The notes under the pieces are model-generated. The model saw only the letters and a program-made list of their open reading frames with translations, was not told the DNA's origin and ran no database searches. A DNA stretch of 64,000 nt, taken from positions 192,008-256,007 of the forward strand of contig DAOLES010000004.1 of assembly GCA_035326705.1 (NCBI GenBank). Reading direction: 5' to 3'. The stretch comes from Oligoflexia bacterium. Lineage in GTDB: Bacteria; Bdellovibrionota_G; JALEGL01. Within the stretch, counting starts at the first letter, position 1. Every line of letters starts with the position of its first letter. The position numbers were made by a program, and so were the translations under genes. This document shows positions 9,050 through 17,322 of this stretch, piece after piece.

Positions 9050-9163
9050 AGATTTGTTACTTCAATGGGTTCATCTTATGAAGTGAGTTTTTTGTCAAGT
9101 CGCAGGGTCATATATAGAGAGTAAAAAATTGCTCATTATCCATGAGCTTGATATGCAAAGCTT

Positions 9164-9454
9164 ATGTCAGAAAAAGCATGTTGGGTAGAATATTCAGGGT
9201 CTAAGTTTTGGCTATTGGTTTTTGCTTTAGTGTATTTCCCAGTGGCCATTTTTTTAATTTTATTAAGAGGTAAGTTGCACGTCCACCAAGGCACCTATTA
9301 CTTTGATTATACGGGTTCAGTGTTTTGGTTGGGTTTTTGGTTGTTGGTCTTCTTCCCTATTGGCTTACTGTTGGTGCTGATCAACGGCATCTCGTTTAAG
9401 CAGATTAATGGACAAAATCATAGTTCGATTAACAATGAAGCCATAGAATTTTAG
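9164..9454 (+). CDS. Small membrane protein with internal duplication
   Basis: The 96-residue protein holds two hydrophobic segments that are recognisable repeats of each other: YSGSKFWLLVFALVYFP and YTGSVFWLGFWLLVFFP, each followed by a hydrophobic run and a short polar stretch (LRGKL and INGIS). This points to tandem duplication of a one-helix unit giving a two-helix hairpin in the membrane. The ribosome site is weak. No family was recognised; transport accessory or envelope roles are guesses. It is followed by the long-stem repeat element and then pyrF. Confidence 0.65.
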   Translation: MSEKACWVEYSGSKFWLLVFALVYFPVAIFLILLRGKLHVHQGTYYFDYTGSVFWLGFWLLVFFPIGLLLVLINGISFKQINGQNHSSINNEAIEF

Positions 9455-9473
9455 GTGTAAATTTGAAGCAGCA

Positions 9474-9565
9474 CGCACGAAGAAAAAGATTTTTGTACAA
9501 CGAGTTTTGGCTGGCAAGCCAGCCAACAGGTTGAGCGGGTAGAAAAACTTTTTCTTCGTGGTGCG
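9474..9565. repeat. Long-stem TTTCTAC/TGTAC element, copy 1 (reverse orientation)
   Basis: An outer AT-rich stem pairs CGCACGAAGAAAAAG (from 9474) with CTTTTTCTTCGTGGTGCG (9548-9565). Inside lies a perfect GGCTGGC-aa-GCCAGCC hairpin. In reverse complement, the inner part reads TTTCTAC, GCTCAA, hairpin, CCAAAAC, TGTAC, matching the element at 62960-63060 while the outer arms differ. The element ends about 10 nt before the pyrF ribosome site, so it sits in the pyrF leader if transcription starts upstream. Confidence 0.65.
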
Positions 9566-9585
9566 TATGTATGAAGGAGAAAACG

Positions 9586-10272
9586 ATGGACTACAACCCG
9601 ATTATGGTGGCCATGGATGTGGCTGATTTAAATGTGTTTGATGAGAATCTTGAGCGGCTTGCACCGTATGTAGGAACGTTTAAAATTGGCTTAGAGGCCA
9701 TGACTCAGTTTGGCGCGCAGACTTTGGTCGATAAAATTCATAATGCCCGAAGCAGTGTATTTTTAGATGGCAAGTTTTGTGACATTCCCAACACTGTAGG
9801 TAAAGCCAGCCAAGTGGTGGCGGATATGGGAGCGGCGTTTTTTAATGTGCACGCCAGTTGTGGTTTTAAATCCATAGAAGCAGCAGCTAAAGTTAAAGGT
9901 GAAAGCAAATTATTGGTGGTGACCGTTCTCACCAGCATGTCTGAGCAAGATAGCCAACAGATATTTTCTGGTGCTACCCAAGATAAAGTGAAGCAGTTTG
10001 CGCAAATGGCAGTGGATGCTGGCGCTGATGGTGTTGTTTGTTCTCCTTTGGAGCTGGAATTGTTCAATGCTGAGCCTGGTTTGAAAGCTCTGCTTAAAGT
10101 AACTCCGGGTATCCGTCCAGAAAGTGCCCAAAAAGATGATCAAACACGCACACTGACACCCAAGCAAGCCATAGAACAAGGCGCAGATCATTTGGTGATT
10201 GGCAGACCCATCATGCAAGCTCAAGACCCCAAGCAAGCGGCGAAAGCGATTTTAGATAGCCTTCAAGCCTAA
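9586..10272 (+). CDS. pyrF: Orotidine 5'-phosphate decarboxylase
   Basis: This enzyme converts OMP to UMP in the last step of pyrimidine synthesis. The catalytic DGKFCDIPNTV loop (Asp-Lys-Asp), the VTVLTSM strand, and the phosphate-binding GIRP and IGRPIM motifs are all present. The ATG at 9586 is chosen because GGAG (9576-9579) lies 6 nt upstream; an earlier ATG at 9571 would overlap that site. The product is 228 residues, normal for the short bacterial class. The long-stem repeat element lies immediately upstream. pyrD is 18 kb away, so the pathway genes are scattered. Confidence 0.95.
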   Translation: MDYNPIMVAMDVADLNVFDENLERLAPYVGTFKIGLEAMTQFGAQTLVDKIHNARSSVFLDGKFCDIPNTVGKASQVVADMGAAFFNVHASCGFKSIEAAAKVKGESKLLVVTVLTSMSEQDSQQIFSGATQDKVKQFAQMAVDAGADGVVCSPLELELFNAEPGLKALLKVTPGIRPESAQKDDQTRTLTPKQAIEQGADHLVIGRPIMQAQDPKQAAKAILDSLQA

Positions 10273-10608
10273 GTATGTGCATTGGGTAGTGGGGGGCGGT
10301 TAAATTGGCAAAGGAAACCGTAACTTACTTTTTTTAAAGAAGTAAAGTGCAAGAGCATGTAAAAAACTACTGAACTAGCTATAGTCAGGTTAAAAGTCTA
10401 CCCAACACTAAACTGAAAAAACAAGTGAAATCATAGACCAACGTTAAAAATAAGGGCATAAAAAGTGAAGGGTTTGGTGCAACAAAAGCTTGCGTTTTGG
10501 GTTTATGTATGTAATATTCCTGCTCTGAAAATAAAAAAGTGTATACATTTAAGTAGGTTAGCAAAAAAACAAACCTACACAGATTGAATAAAATAAGGAT
10601 TAATAACC
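10273..10608. other. Intergenic stretch with rpsO leader hairpin
   Basis: About 336 bp with no convincing gene. Near 10325-10350 there is a weak TTACTTTTT...AAGTAA dyad reminiscent of decayed REP hairpins. GTAGGTT (10553-10559) pairs with AACCTAC (10572-10578), leaving a hairpin 17 nt before the rpsO ribosome site; S15 of other bacteria represses its own mRNA through leader structure, so this could be its operator. The rest is AT-rich and probably holds the rpsO promoter. Confidence 0.4.
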
Positions 10609-10863
10609 GTGGAAAAAACAAAAATTATTGAAAAATTCAAGCAACATGAGGGTGATACGGGTTCACCAGAAGTGCAAGTGGCACTTTTAACCGATAGAAT
10701 TTCACATTTAACAGAACATTTTAAAACCCATAAAAAAGACAACCACTCACGACGTGGTCTATTGAAAATGGTGGGTAACCGCAGAAGTTTGTTGGATTAT
10801 CTCAAAAAAACCAACGTAGATCGTTATAAAAAATTGATCAAAGATCTTGGTTTAAGAAAGTAG
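10609..10863 (+). CDS. rpsO: 30S ribosomal protein S15
   Basis: The 84-residue protein binds 16S rRNA helices 20-22 and starts assembly of the 30S platform. The S15 signature is clear: GDTGSPEVQVALLTDRI, LTEHFKTHKKDNHSRRGLL and RRSLLDYLKK. It starts at GTG (10609) with AAGGA 9 nt upstream; no alternative ATG fits the family start. It precedes pnp, the conserved rpsO-pnp order of many bacteria. Confidence 0.97.
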   Translation: MEKTKIIEKFKQHEGDTGSPEVQVALLTDRISHLTEHFKTHKKDNHSRRGLLKMVGNRRSLLDYLKKTNVDRYKKLIKDLGLRK

Positions 10864-10890
10864 ATTACTGCTTTTTTAAACAGTTTTCTT

Positions 10891-10916
10891 ATGTGCGGAT
10901 TGATAAAACCGCACAT
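10891..10916 (+). terminator. Hairpin after rpsO
   Basis: ATGTGCGG (10891-10898) pairs with CCGCACAT (10909-10916). The following sequence is only weakly T-rich, so this may be a partial terminator or an RNase processing site between rpsO and pnp, as known for this operon in enterics. Confidence 0.55.
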
Positions 10917-11002
10917 ATTCTCTCTGCATACGCTACTAAATGATACACCTTCTTATTTTCACAAAAAACTAACTATTAATTAATAAACCTATCAAAATTA
11001 TA

Positions 11003-11115
11003 TGGTTCTGGGAGAGAGGCCTTGTGCCGCATCTCCCCTGGGTGGGTTGAATCGATCAAAAACGACGCTTTTTGATCGAGAAGGGGGGAAGCTCCCCCCT
11101 TAGAGAAAAGAACCA
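11003..11115 (+). promoter_or_regulatory. Multi-hairpin pnp leader containing C(C/G)ACG-loop element, copy 2
   Basis: An outer stem (TGGTTCT 11003-11009 with AGAACCA 11109-11115) encloses three hairpins: GGGAGA...TCTCCC (11010-11037), CGATCAAAAA with TTTTTGATCG around a CGACGC loop (11053-11078), and AAGGGGGG...CCCCCCTT (11081-11101). The closing arm abuts the pnp ribosome site (AGGAG 11117-11121). PNPase is known to control its own leader in enterics through RNase III-cut hairpins. Hairpins 2 and 3 recur after the thioesterase gene at 36.3 kb, so the structure is also part of a dispersed repeat family. Confidence 0.6.
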
Positions 11116-11131
11116 GAGGAGAAATAATAGA

Positions 11132-13324
11132 ATGATTAAAAAAACAATCGAATTTCATGGAGAGACCCTCAGTATTGAAGTGGGTAGAATGGCCAAGCAA
11201 GCCAATGGCTCTGCATTTATTCAGTATGGTGAAACCGCGGTATTGGTCACCGCAACCTGTGGTAAAAAAAATAAAGAAGGTATAGATTTCTTACCTCTAT
11301 CTATTGAGTATATTGAAAAAATGTCTGCGGCAGGAAAGATTCCTGGCGGCTTTTTTAAACGTGAAGGCCGTCAATCTGAGCGTGAAATTTTAACCTCACG
11401 TTTAACCGACCGTCCAATTAGACCTTTGTTCCCAAAAGGTTACGCGCGTGAAACCCAAGTGATTACCAGTGTTTTATCCTATGACGGGGTGAATGATCCG
11501 GATGTGTTATCTTTGTTGGGTGCGTCTACAGCTTTGGCCGTGTCTGATATTCCTTTTGCTGGACCGGTTGCGGCAGTGAGAGTGGGCCGTATCAATGGTG
11601 AACATATTTGTAATCCATCGCATGAGCAAATTGAGCAATCAGACCTAGAGTTGGTGGTTGCCGGTAGTAAAGATGCTGTGGTGATGGTTGAAGGTGAAGC
11701 AGATATTGTTCCTGAAGCTGAACTGTTGGCAGCTATCAAGTTTGGGCATGAGAGCTTACAACCTTTGTTGCAAATTCAAGAAGAAGTGCAAAAAGAAATA
11801 GGGAAAATCAAATTTGAAGTTGTTGCGCCTGAAAATAAAGTTGAAGAATTGATGGCTTGGGTTGAAGAGAATCGGGGCACAAAATTAAGAGAAATTTTAA
11901 CCATTAAAGAAAAAATTGAGCGTTATACCGCTTTATCTGTATTTAAAGATGAGGTTATGGACGTTGCTTGTGCTGAAGGAGCGGTGTTTGAAGGTTGTCA
12001 AGCAGACGCTGCCAGCGCCATTGATAAAATGATATCCAATCATATGCGCAGCAATGTTTTGGAAAATAAGATTCGTTTGGATGAAAGAAAACCAAGCGAA
12101 ATCAGAGCAATTACTGCAGAAGTGGGTGTTTTACCCAGAACGCACGGTTCAGCATTGTTTACCCGTGGTGAGACGCAAGCTTTGGTGAGCACCACTTTAG
12201 GTACCAGTGAAGATGAACAGATTGTAGATACTTTGATTAGCAACGCGCGTGAGCGTTTCTTGTTGCATTACAACTTCCCTCCATTTTGTGTGGGTGAAAC
12301 CAAACCTTTAAGAGGTCCAGCCAGACGTGAAATTGGCCATGGTTTCTTAGCCCGCAAAGCGGTGGAAAAAGTCTTACCAACAAAAGAAGAGTTTCCGTAT
12401 ACCATTAGAGTATTGTCTGATGTTCTTGAGTCACATGGCTCTTCATCTATGGCAACAGTCTGTGGCGCAACTTTATCCATGATGGATGCAGGTGTGAATA
12501 TTAAAGCTCCTGTGGCAGGGATCGCTATGGGCTTGGTTAAAAAAGATGATAACTTTGTTGTTTTATCTGATATTTCAGGTGATGAAGATCATATTGGTGA
12601 TATGGATTTTAAAGTGGCTGGAACCAAAGACGGAGTTACAGCGGTACAAATGGATATTAAAATTGATGGGATCAGTTGGGATATCATGGAGCAAGCCTTG
12701 CAACAGGCTAAAGAAGGTCGTTTGCATATTTTAGACAAAATGCAAGAGGGCTTGGGTGAAACCCGTGGTGATTTATCTGCACATGCTCCGCGTATTGAAA
12801 CCATTCAAATTAAACCAGATAAGATCAGAGACGTGATTGGTACCGGTGGTAAAGTGATTCGTGGTATTGTTGAGGAAAGTGGTGCTAAAGTTGAAGTCAA
12901 TGATGATGGTATTGTCAAAATAGCTTCTTCTGACAAAGCTTCTTTGGAAAAAGCCATGCAAATGGTTAAAGACATTGTTGCTGAAGCAGAGATTGGTAAA
13001 ATTTATAAAGGTAAAGTCACCAAAGTCATGGACTACGGTGCCTTTGTAGAAATTTTACCTGGCAAAGAAGGCTTATGTCATATCAGTGAATTCTTAACCA
13101 CGGAACCTATTGAAGATGCGTCAGAAGTGGTGAGTGAAGGTGATGAAATTGAAGTTAAAGTTTTAGACGTTGAAGGCAATAACCGAATTAAACTTTCTCA
13201 CCGTGAAGTTTTAGAGCCAGGTTCATCTGACCATGTTCCAGGTTCTGGCAGAGACAGAAAACGCACTAGTGGTGGTGGCAGAGGCCGTGGCCGTAGTGGG
13301 CGTGACAGTCGTCCTAGACGTTAA
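11132..13324 (+). CDS. pnp: Polyribonucleotide nucleotidyltransferase (PNPase)
   Basis: This phosphorolytic 3'-5' exoribonuclease degrades mRNA. The domain order is standard: RNase PH 1 (about 10-140, with FFKREGRQSEREILTSRL), an alpha-helical linker, RNase PH 2 (about 310-520, with GDEDHIGDMDFKVAG), KH (about 550-610, with VIGTGGKVIRGI) and S1 (about 620-690, with GKVTKVMDYGAFVEI). A Gly/Arg-rich tail follows. The ATG at 11132 is preferred (AGGAG 10 nt upstream), giving 730 residues that begin at the conserved FHGETLSIEVGRMAKQA. It lies downstream of rpsO behind a structured leader. Confidence 0.97.
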   Translation: MIKKTIEFHGETLSIEVGRMAKQANGSAFIQYGETAVLVTATCGKKNKEGIDFLPLSIEYIEKMSAAGKIPGGFFKREGRQSEREILTSRLTDRPIRPLFPKGYARETQVITSVLSYDGVNDPDVLSLLGASTALAVSDIPFAGPVAAVRVGRINGEHICNPSHEQIEQSDLELVVAGSKDAVVMVEGEADIVPEAELLAAIKFGHESLQPLLQIQEEVQKEIGKIKFEVVAPENKVEELMAWVEENRGTKLREILTIKEKIERYTALSVFKDEVMDVACAEGAVFEGCQADAASAIDKMISNHMRSNVLENKIRLDERKPSEIRAITAEVGVLPRTHGSALFTRGETQALVSTTLGTSEDEQIVDTLISNARERFLLHYNFPPFCVGETKPLRGPARREIGHGFLARKAVEKVLPTKEEFPYTIRVLSDVLESHGSSSMATVCGATLSMMDAGVNIKAPVAGIAMGLVKKDDNFVVLSDISGDEDHIGDMDFKVAGTKDGVTAVQMDIKIDGISWDIMEQALQQAKEGRLHILDKMQEGLGETRGDLSAHAPRIETIQIKPDKIRDVIGTGGKVIRGIVEESGAKVEVNDDGIVKIASSDKASLEKAMQMVKDIVAEAEIGKIYKGKVTKVMDYGAFVEILPGKEGLCHISEFLTTEPIEDASEVVSEGDEIEVKVLDVEGNNRIKLSHREVLEPGSSDHVPGSGRDRKRTSGGGRGRGRSGRDSRPRR

Positions 13325-13348
13325 GTCATTTCTAATAAAACCATTTGT

Positions 13349-13388
13349 TTGAGGGCAGAGCGGATTATGCTTGCCCTCAAGCTTTTTT
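13349..13388 (+). terminator. Rho-independent terminator after pnp
   Basis: TTGAGGGCA (13349-13357) pairs with TGCCCTCAA (13372-13380) and is followed by GCTTTTTT. It ends the rpsO-pnp unit. Confidence 0.85.
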
Positions 13389-13477
13389 GACTGGTAAAAC
13401 AAGCTGTTCTAATATTATTTAAGTTCAAATATAGTCTGACAGTTTTTAAAAACTATCCAGTTATGCAAAATATAAAA

Positions 13478-13495
13478 ATAAACCTTAAGGTTTAT
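13478..13495. promoter_or_regulatory. 18-bp perfect palindrome upstream of methyltransferase gene
   Basis: ATAAACCTT and AAGGTTTAT form an uninterrupted dyad about 40 bp before the next start codon. It may be an operator for an unidentified dimeric regulator. Confidence 0.35.
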
Positions 13496-13535
13496 AGAAT
13501 TACCTTATCATCGGATACTATGCTAGGCTTGATGA

Positions 13536-14714
13536 ATGAATCTATGTTTAATCTGTAAGTCTAACAACACCCGTCAAGTCTTTGCTAGCCGGGTTTCTGT
13601 CACCTCCTGTTCCAAACCCATAGAGAAAAAAGTAGATGTTTTTTACTGTGAAGTCTGTGATTATGTTTTTAGTCCCAGTCAGCAGATAGACCCTGACTTT
13701 TATGAAAAAGAATATGACTTGTTGATGCAAGATGGTCAGAGTGAGTTTGTGGTGTTTAATCAGGGACAAGCCAAAACACTTTTTGATTCAGTTTTGGATT
13801 TTCTTTTTGAGCACATAGATCCTAAAAATATTCAGAGGGCGAAAAAAATTTTGGAAGTAGGAACCGGCAAGGGCTTGTTGCTCAAACGTTTGCAAGAAAA
13901 GCTAACAGTAAAGCATTCTGAGTTTAAGGTATATGCGGTTGAGCCCAATAAAAAAAGTGAACCCTTTCTTAAAGATAATTTAAAAGATGCCAATATCAGT
14001 ATTTCATTGCTAGAAGATGCGCCGTTTTTTAAGGAGGACTTTGATCTTGTTTTAAGTCATGGGGTGCTTGAACATGTAGGTGATCCAGTTCATTTTTTAC
14101 AATCTGTTCATGCTTGTATGCGAGATGAAACGCTCTTGTATATTGGGGTTCCCAATTTTGATTTAAATCCAACGGATATTATTACTTATGATCATCTGTC
14201 AAAATTTACGCCCTTGTCTATAAATAATCTGTTTAAAAAATGCGGTTTAGAAGTTGTGGCAAACAATGTAGAAGAAAAAAAATTGTTTATGTTTTTTTTG
14301 TTAAAAAAATCTCAAGCCAATTCTAAAATTGAAGAGCAAGCTTCTGATGTTAAGAGCCAATCTTTGCAGTCTGTAAAAAAAGTTGAACAAATGATTAGTC
14401 ATTTTCAATCAGCATATACTTTGGCACAGGAAACCCATAAACCTTTTGTATTTTACGGAGCCGGAAACATTGGATTGTTTTCATTAAAAAAATACAACAT
14501 TCCTGTTTCTCAAGTTGCTGGCATTTATGATGATAACCCTACGTTTTGGAATAGCAAAAGATACAATATTACAGTGCGTAATCCAATAGAACTCAATCAG
14601 GAACCAGAGGGAACAGTGATTTATATATCAGCAAACCCACTGTATGTTCCTGAAATAAAAAATAAAATCCAACAAAAACATGGTAAAAAATTTAGAGTTT
14701 TTCCAAGGGAATGA
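13536..14714 (+). CDS. C-methyltransferase-like SAM-dependent methyltransferase
   Basis: A predicted zinc-binding N terminus (CLICKSNN and FYCEVCDYVF cysteine pairs) precedes a class I methyltransferase fold: motif I is ILEVGTGKGLLLKRL (about 106-120), the acidic Glu of motif II is in YAVEPN, and LVLSHGVLEHVGDP is the usual post-motif helix. The last 100 residues contain a Rossmann-like segment (FVFYGAGNIGLFSL) like the C-terminal domain of sugar C-methyltransferases such as TylC3/NovU relatives. It may methylate a nucleotide-sugar or another small metabolite. The gene stands alone between pnp and a minus-strand gene; a PseC-like gene 2.6 kb away hints at surface glycan work. Confidence 0.75.
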   Translation: MNLCLICKSNNTRQVFASRVSVTSCSKPIEKKVDVFYCEVCDYVFSPSQQIDPDFYEKEYDLLMQDGQSEFVVFNQGQAKTLFDSVLDFLFEHIDPKNIQRAKKILEVGTGKGLLLKRLQEKLTVKHSEFKVYAVEPNKKSEPFLKDNLKDANISISLLEDAPFFKEDFDLVLSHGVLEHVGDPVHFLQSVHACMRDETLLYIGVPNFDLNPTDIITYDHLSKFTPLSINNLFKKCGLEVVANNVEEKKLFMFFLLKKSQANSKIEEQASDVKSQSLQSVKKVEQMISHFQSAYTLAQETHKPFVFYGAGNIGLFSLKKYNIPVSQVAGIYDDNPTFWNSKRYNITVRNPIELNQEPEGTVIYISANPLYVPEIKNKIQQKHGKKFRVFPRE

Positions 14715-14754
14715 ATCTTACGCGGCTAAGCTTATAAATCTAAAAACCAAGCAT

Positions 14755-15090
14755 TTAAAAAATTTTATAAACTATAAAGTTATCGTTTTTTAAACAAATA
14801 GGGGTCTGAGTACTTGATAACAATTGATCATTGTTTCCCATTTGATGGCTTTGAATAATTCTGTACTGGCCGTTAAAATTTTCTTTATCACACAGAAATT
14901 CTAAATTGTAGCCGTCTAAAATAGAGTAAGTGCATTCAGTAAGGGTATAAAGCAAAGAAGATTGAATGTGTTGAACACTGTTATGAGAAATATAGCGAGC
15001 CCCTTCAATTTTAGGGCAAGATTGAGCATATGATACATTAGACAAATAAATAGCAGCGAACAACAAAACCATTATCTTTTTCATCAGCAA
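14755..15090 (-). CDS. Small secreted protein of unknown function
   Basis: The 111-residue product begins with a signal peptide (MKKIMVLLFAAIYLSNVSYAQ after MLM) and has five cysteines in the mature part (SCPK, TECTY, FLCDK, PICLK), suggesting disulfides in the periplasm. No family was recognised. It follows rnr on the opposite side of a short gap, and is transcribed in the same direction as rnr, 48 bp below the rnr stop. Confidence 0.65.
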   Translation of the reverse strand: MLMKKIMVLLFAAIYLSNVSYAQSCPKIEGARYISHNSVQHIQSSLLYTLTECTYSILDGYNLEFLCDKENFNGQYRIIQSHQMGNNDQLLSSTQTPICLKNDNFIVYKIF

Positions 15091-15138
15091 AATTTAACAA
15101 AAAACAATACATAACGCAACGCATGTTTTTCAATTGAT

Positions 15139-17172
15139 TTATGCTAAAATTAAATCAATAAATGCGCCTTTGAGGTTGATTTTAGCCAGTTTGACACGGT
15201 AGGTGTCCCCGAGTTTTATTTTATGACCATTGCGTCGGTTTTGGAACATCATTTCTTTTTCAAAAAAATCAAAAAAACCTTTTTTAAAATCTTTAATGGC
15301 TAAAAAACCTTCTATGGGCACTTGTTCAAATTTCATAAATAAACCACGACTATTCATGCCTACAACGTATGCTTTATAAACTTTACCAACTTTATCATAC
15401 AAAAAACGTGCAGATTTTCTTTGATACATGTCTCGCTCTGCTTTTTGTGCCACACGTTCTTGCGCTGATATGTGCACACAAACATTTTCAAGCGTGTTAA
15501 ATTTTTGAGGGAAAACATGAGCGGTGTCTTTATTATGAAGATGGTTTTTAATAATTCTGTGTACAAGTAAGTCTGAGTAACGCCGAATAGGGGAGGTGAA
15601 ATGTAAGTAGTGGCTAAAACCTAACCCATAATGACCACTGTTGTTTACGGAATAAAAAGCTTGTGACATGGCCCTTAGGGCCCAGGATTTAAAAACTTCA
15701 GATAAAGGGCTGTCATCCAAACTGCTTAAGAATGCATTAAATTCATGTGGGTTGGAAATGCCAAAGTCTCGTGGAAGTTTGTAATTGTAAGTTTGTAAAA
15801 GATGGATCAAGTCTTCAACTTTAATGGCCTCTGGTTGTGGATGCACACGATATACTGCCATATCTTGGGTGACATCTTGTGAAAGTTTTTCTAAATAATG
15901 AGCCATACAAACATTGCTGCACAACATACATTCTTCAATCAGTTGTCTCGCTAAAGTTTGTTTTTTTTCTGCTATATGCGTAGGTGCAAAGTTTTTATCT
16001 ACATGAATCACATGATCTTTTAAGTCAAAGTCAATGGAGCCTTCTTCAAATCTTAATGCCCGCATGTGTTGGGTTAAGGTTTTTAAGGCAGTTAACATTT
16101 TTCCGGTTTCTGCATGTGCAAAAGGAACAGCAGTGTTGGGTGCATCAAAATAATCATCCACTTGATCATAGGTTAAGCGTTCTTTAGACTGTATGATGCC
16201 TTCATAAAGATCAAAGTGATCAACACGGTTATCAACATTAAATTTTATTTTTAGCACCATGGCATATTTATCTTCTTTTGGACGTAAGCTGCAGAGCATA
16301 TTGGATAGAAGTTCGGGTAACATAGGTATAACCATGTTAGGAAAATAAAAACTATTGCCACGAAAAGCAGCCTCTTTATCTAAAGCTGAATTGGCATGAA
16401 CATAATGCGCAACATCCGCTATGGCTACATATAAATATTTTCCGTCAAAACATACAGCATCATCAAAGTCTTTTGCATCAGCACCGTCAATGGTAACAAA
16501 GTTTAAATCCCTAAAATCTTTACGTTGTTTTGAAACTTTAATGCTTTGGTCTAAAAGATCTAACTCGTCATGAATTTTTTCTGAAAAAAATGGGCTAAGT
16601 TTGTTTTCTGCCATAATAATTTTATGGTCGGTGGCTGGGTCATGAATAGAGCCCAGTAGATTGATTTTTTGAGCAATAAAAAAAGGGCGTCCCTTGACCA
16701 CTTTTTTTTCAATATCAATGTGATAAATATCATCAGAGTTGATTTTTTTAGGGAGTTCAACTCGTTGTGAAAGATGTAAACGTAAGGCTTGACGTTTTTT
16801 TAATGGGAAAAAAATAAATGTATTGTTTCGTTGGTTGCTTAAGCTGCCAATAAGCTGGTCTTCTAGGGGTTTAACAGTGGCATGTGCCATGTGTTTGCTT
16901 ATGGGTTTATCAAGAGGATGTTTTTTATATGTCCTTTTGCTTTTTTTACTGGCTTTAGAGCTGCTATTTTCTGGGTTTTTTAATGCAATATAGGTATCAC
17001 GCTTACTCACAGTGAGGTATCCTTCACGTTCAAATTGAAAAAGCAAAGCCTTTATTTTTTTACGTAAACTACCACGCGCTTTCCAGGACCTGCAAATTTG
17101 ACTATAGGTTTGTGGCCGGTATTCGGGGTCTTGGAAGTAAGCTAGAAAATTTTTTTTATTCAGTGGCGGAAT
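15139..17172 (-). CDS. rnr: Ribonuclease R, apparent AUU start
   Basis: RNase R is a processive 3'-5' exoribonuclease acting on structured RNA. The RNB catalytic domain is evident: DGADAKDFDDAVCF holds the metal-binding aspartates, followed by DVAHYVHANSALDKEA, SLRPKEDKYAMVL and HYLHFTSPIRRYSDL. Cold-shock-like domains precede it and an S1-like domain (GLFMKFEQVPIEGFLAI) ends it. The earliest common start codon (TTG at 17046) would cut off the N-terminal helix-turn-helix domain; the frame stays open to 17193 and encodes the expected LAYFQDPEYRPQTYSQI-type HTH. The only start with a ribosome site is ATT at 17172 (AAGGGA, 6 nt upstream), giving 677 residues. Confidence 0.88.
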   Translation of the reverse strand: MPPLNKKNFLAYFQDPEYRPQTYSQICRSWKARGSLRKKIKALLFQFEREGYLTVSKRDTYIALKNPENSSSKASKKSKRTYKKHPLDKPISKHMAHATVKPLEDQLIGSLSNQRNNTFIFFPLKKRQALRLHLSQRVELPKKINSDDIYHIDIEKKVVKGRPFFIAQKINLLGSIHDPATDHKIIMAENKLSPFFSEKIHDELDLLDQSIKVSKQRKDFRDLNFVTIDGADAKDFDDAVCFDGKYLYVAIADVAHYVHANSALDKEAAFRGNSFYFPNMVIPMLPELLSNMLCSLRPKEDKYAMVLKIKFNVDNRVDHFDLYEGIIQSKERLTYDQVDDYFDAPNTAVPFAHAETGKMLTALKTLTQHMRALRFEEGSIDFDLKDHVIHVDKNFAPTHIAEKKQTLARQLIEECMLCSNVCMAHYLEKLSQDVTQDMAVYRVHPQPEAIKVEDLIHLLQTYNYKLPRDFGISNPHEFNAFLSSLDDSPLSEVFKSWALRAMSQAFYSVNNSGHYGLGFSHYLHFTSPIRRYSDLLVHRIIKNHLHNKDTAHVFPQKFNTLENVCVHISAQERVAQKAERDMYQRKSARFLYDKVGKVYKAYVVGMNSRGLFMKFEQVPIEGFLAIKDFKKGFFDFFEKEMMFQNRRNGHKIKLGDTYRVKLAKINLKGAFIDLILA

Positions 17173-17275
17173 AAGAAATCCCTTGTTTAAAGATTATATA
17201 TTTTACAGTAAATCTGTCTGTTTCATATTCATTATAACAGCAATAACAAACATTGGAACTTTAAAAAACATGTCA

Positions 17276-17304
17276 TATCAAAAGGTAGGCCGTATCTTTT
17301 GATA
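17276..17304. repeat. REP-like hairpin matching the RAYT-flanking repeats
   Basis: The dyad TATCAAAAG...CTTTTGATA encloses a GGCCGTA core. Its central 25 bases differ from the reverse complement of the left RAYT-flanking hairpin (39202-39228) at only about three positions. It lies about 20 bp before the aminotransferase start codon. Confidence 0.65.
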
Positions 17305-17322
17305 GTGATATACTTGATTTGT

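Noticed and set aside
10385..10621. Leu/Phe-rich 78-residue minus-strand frame before rpsO
   Set aside because: It runs across the rpsO leader and start; its composition reflects AT-rich DNA and no ribosome site is seen.
11000..11060. tRNA-like stretch with a GGTTGAATCGATC segment
   Set aside because: It does not form a cloverleaf and lacks anticodon and acceptor pairing; it belongs to the multi-hairpin pnp leader.
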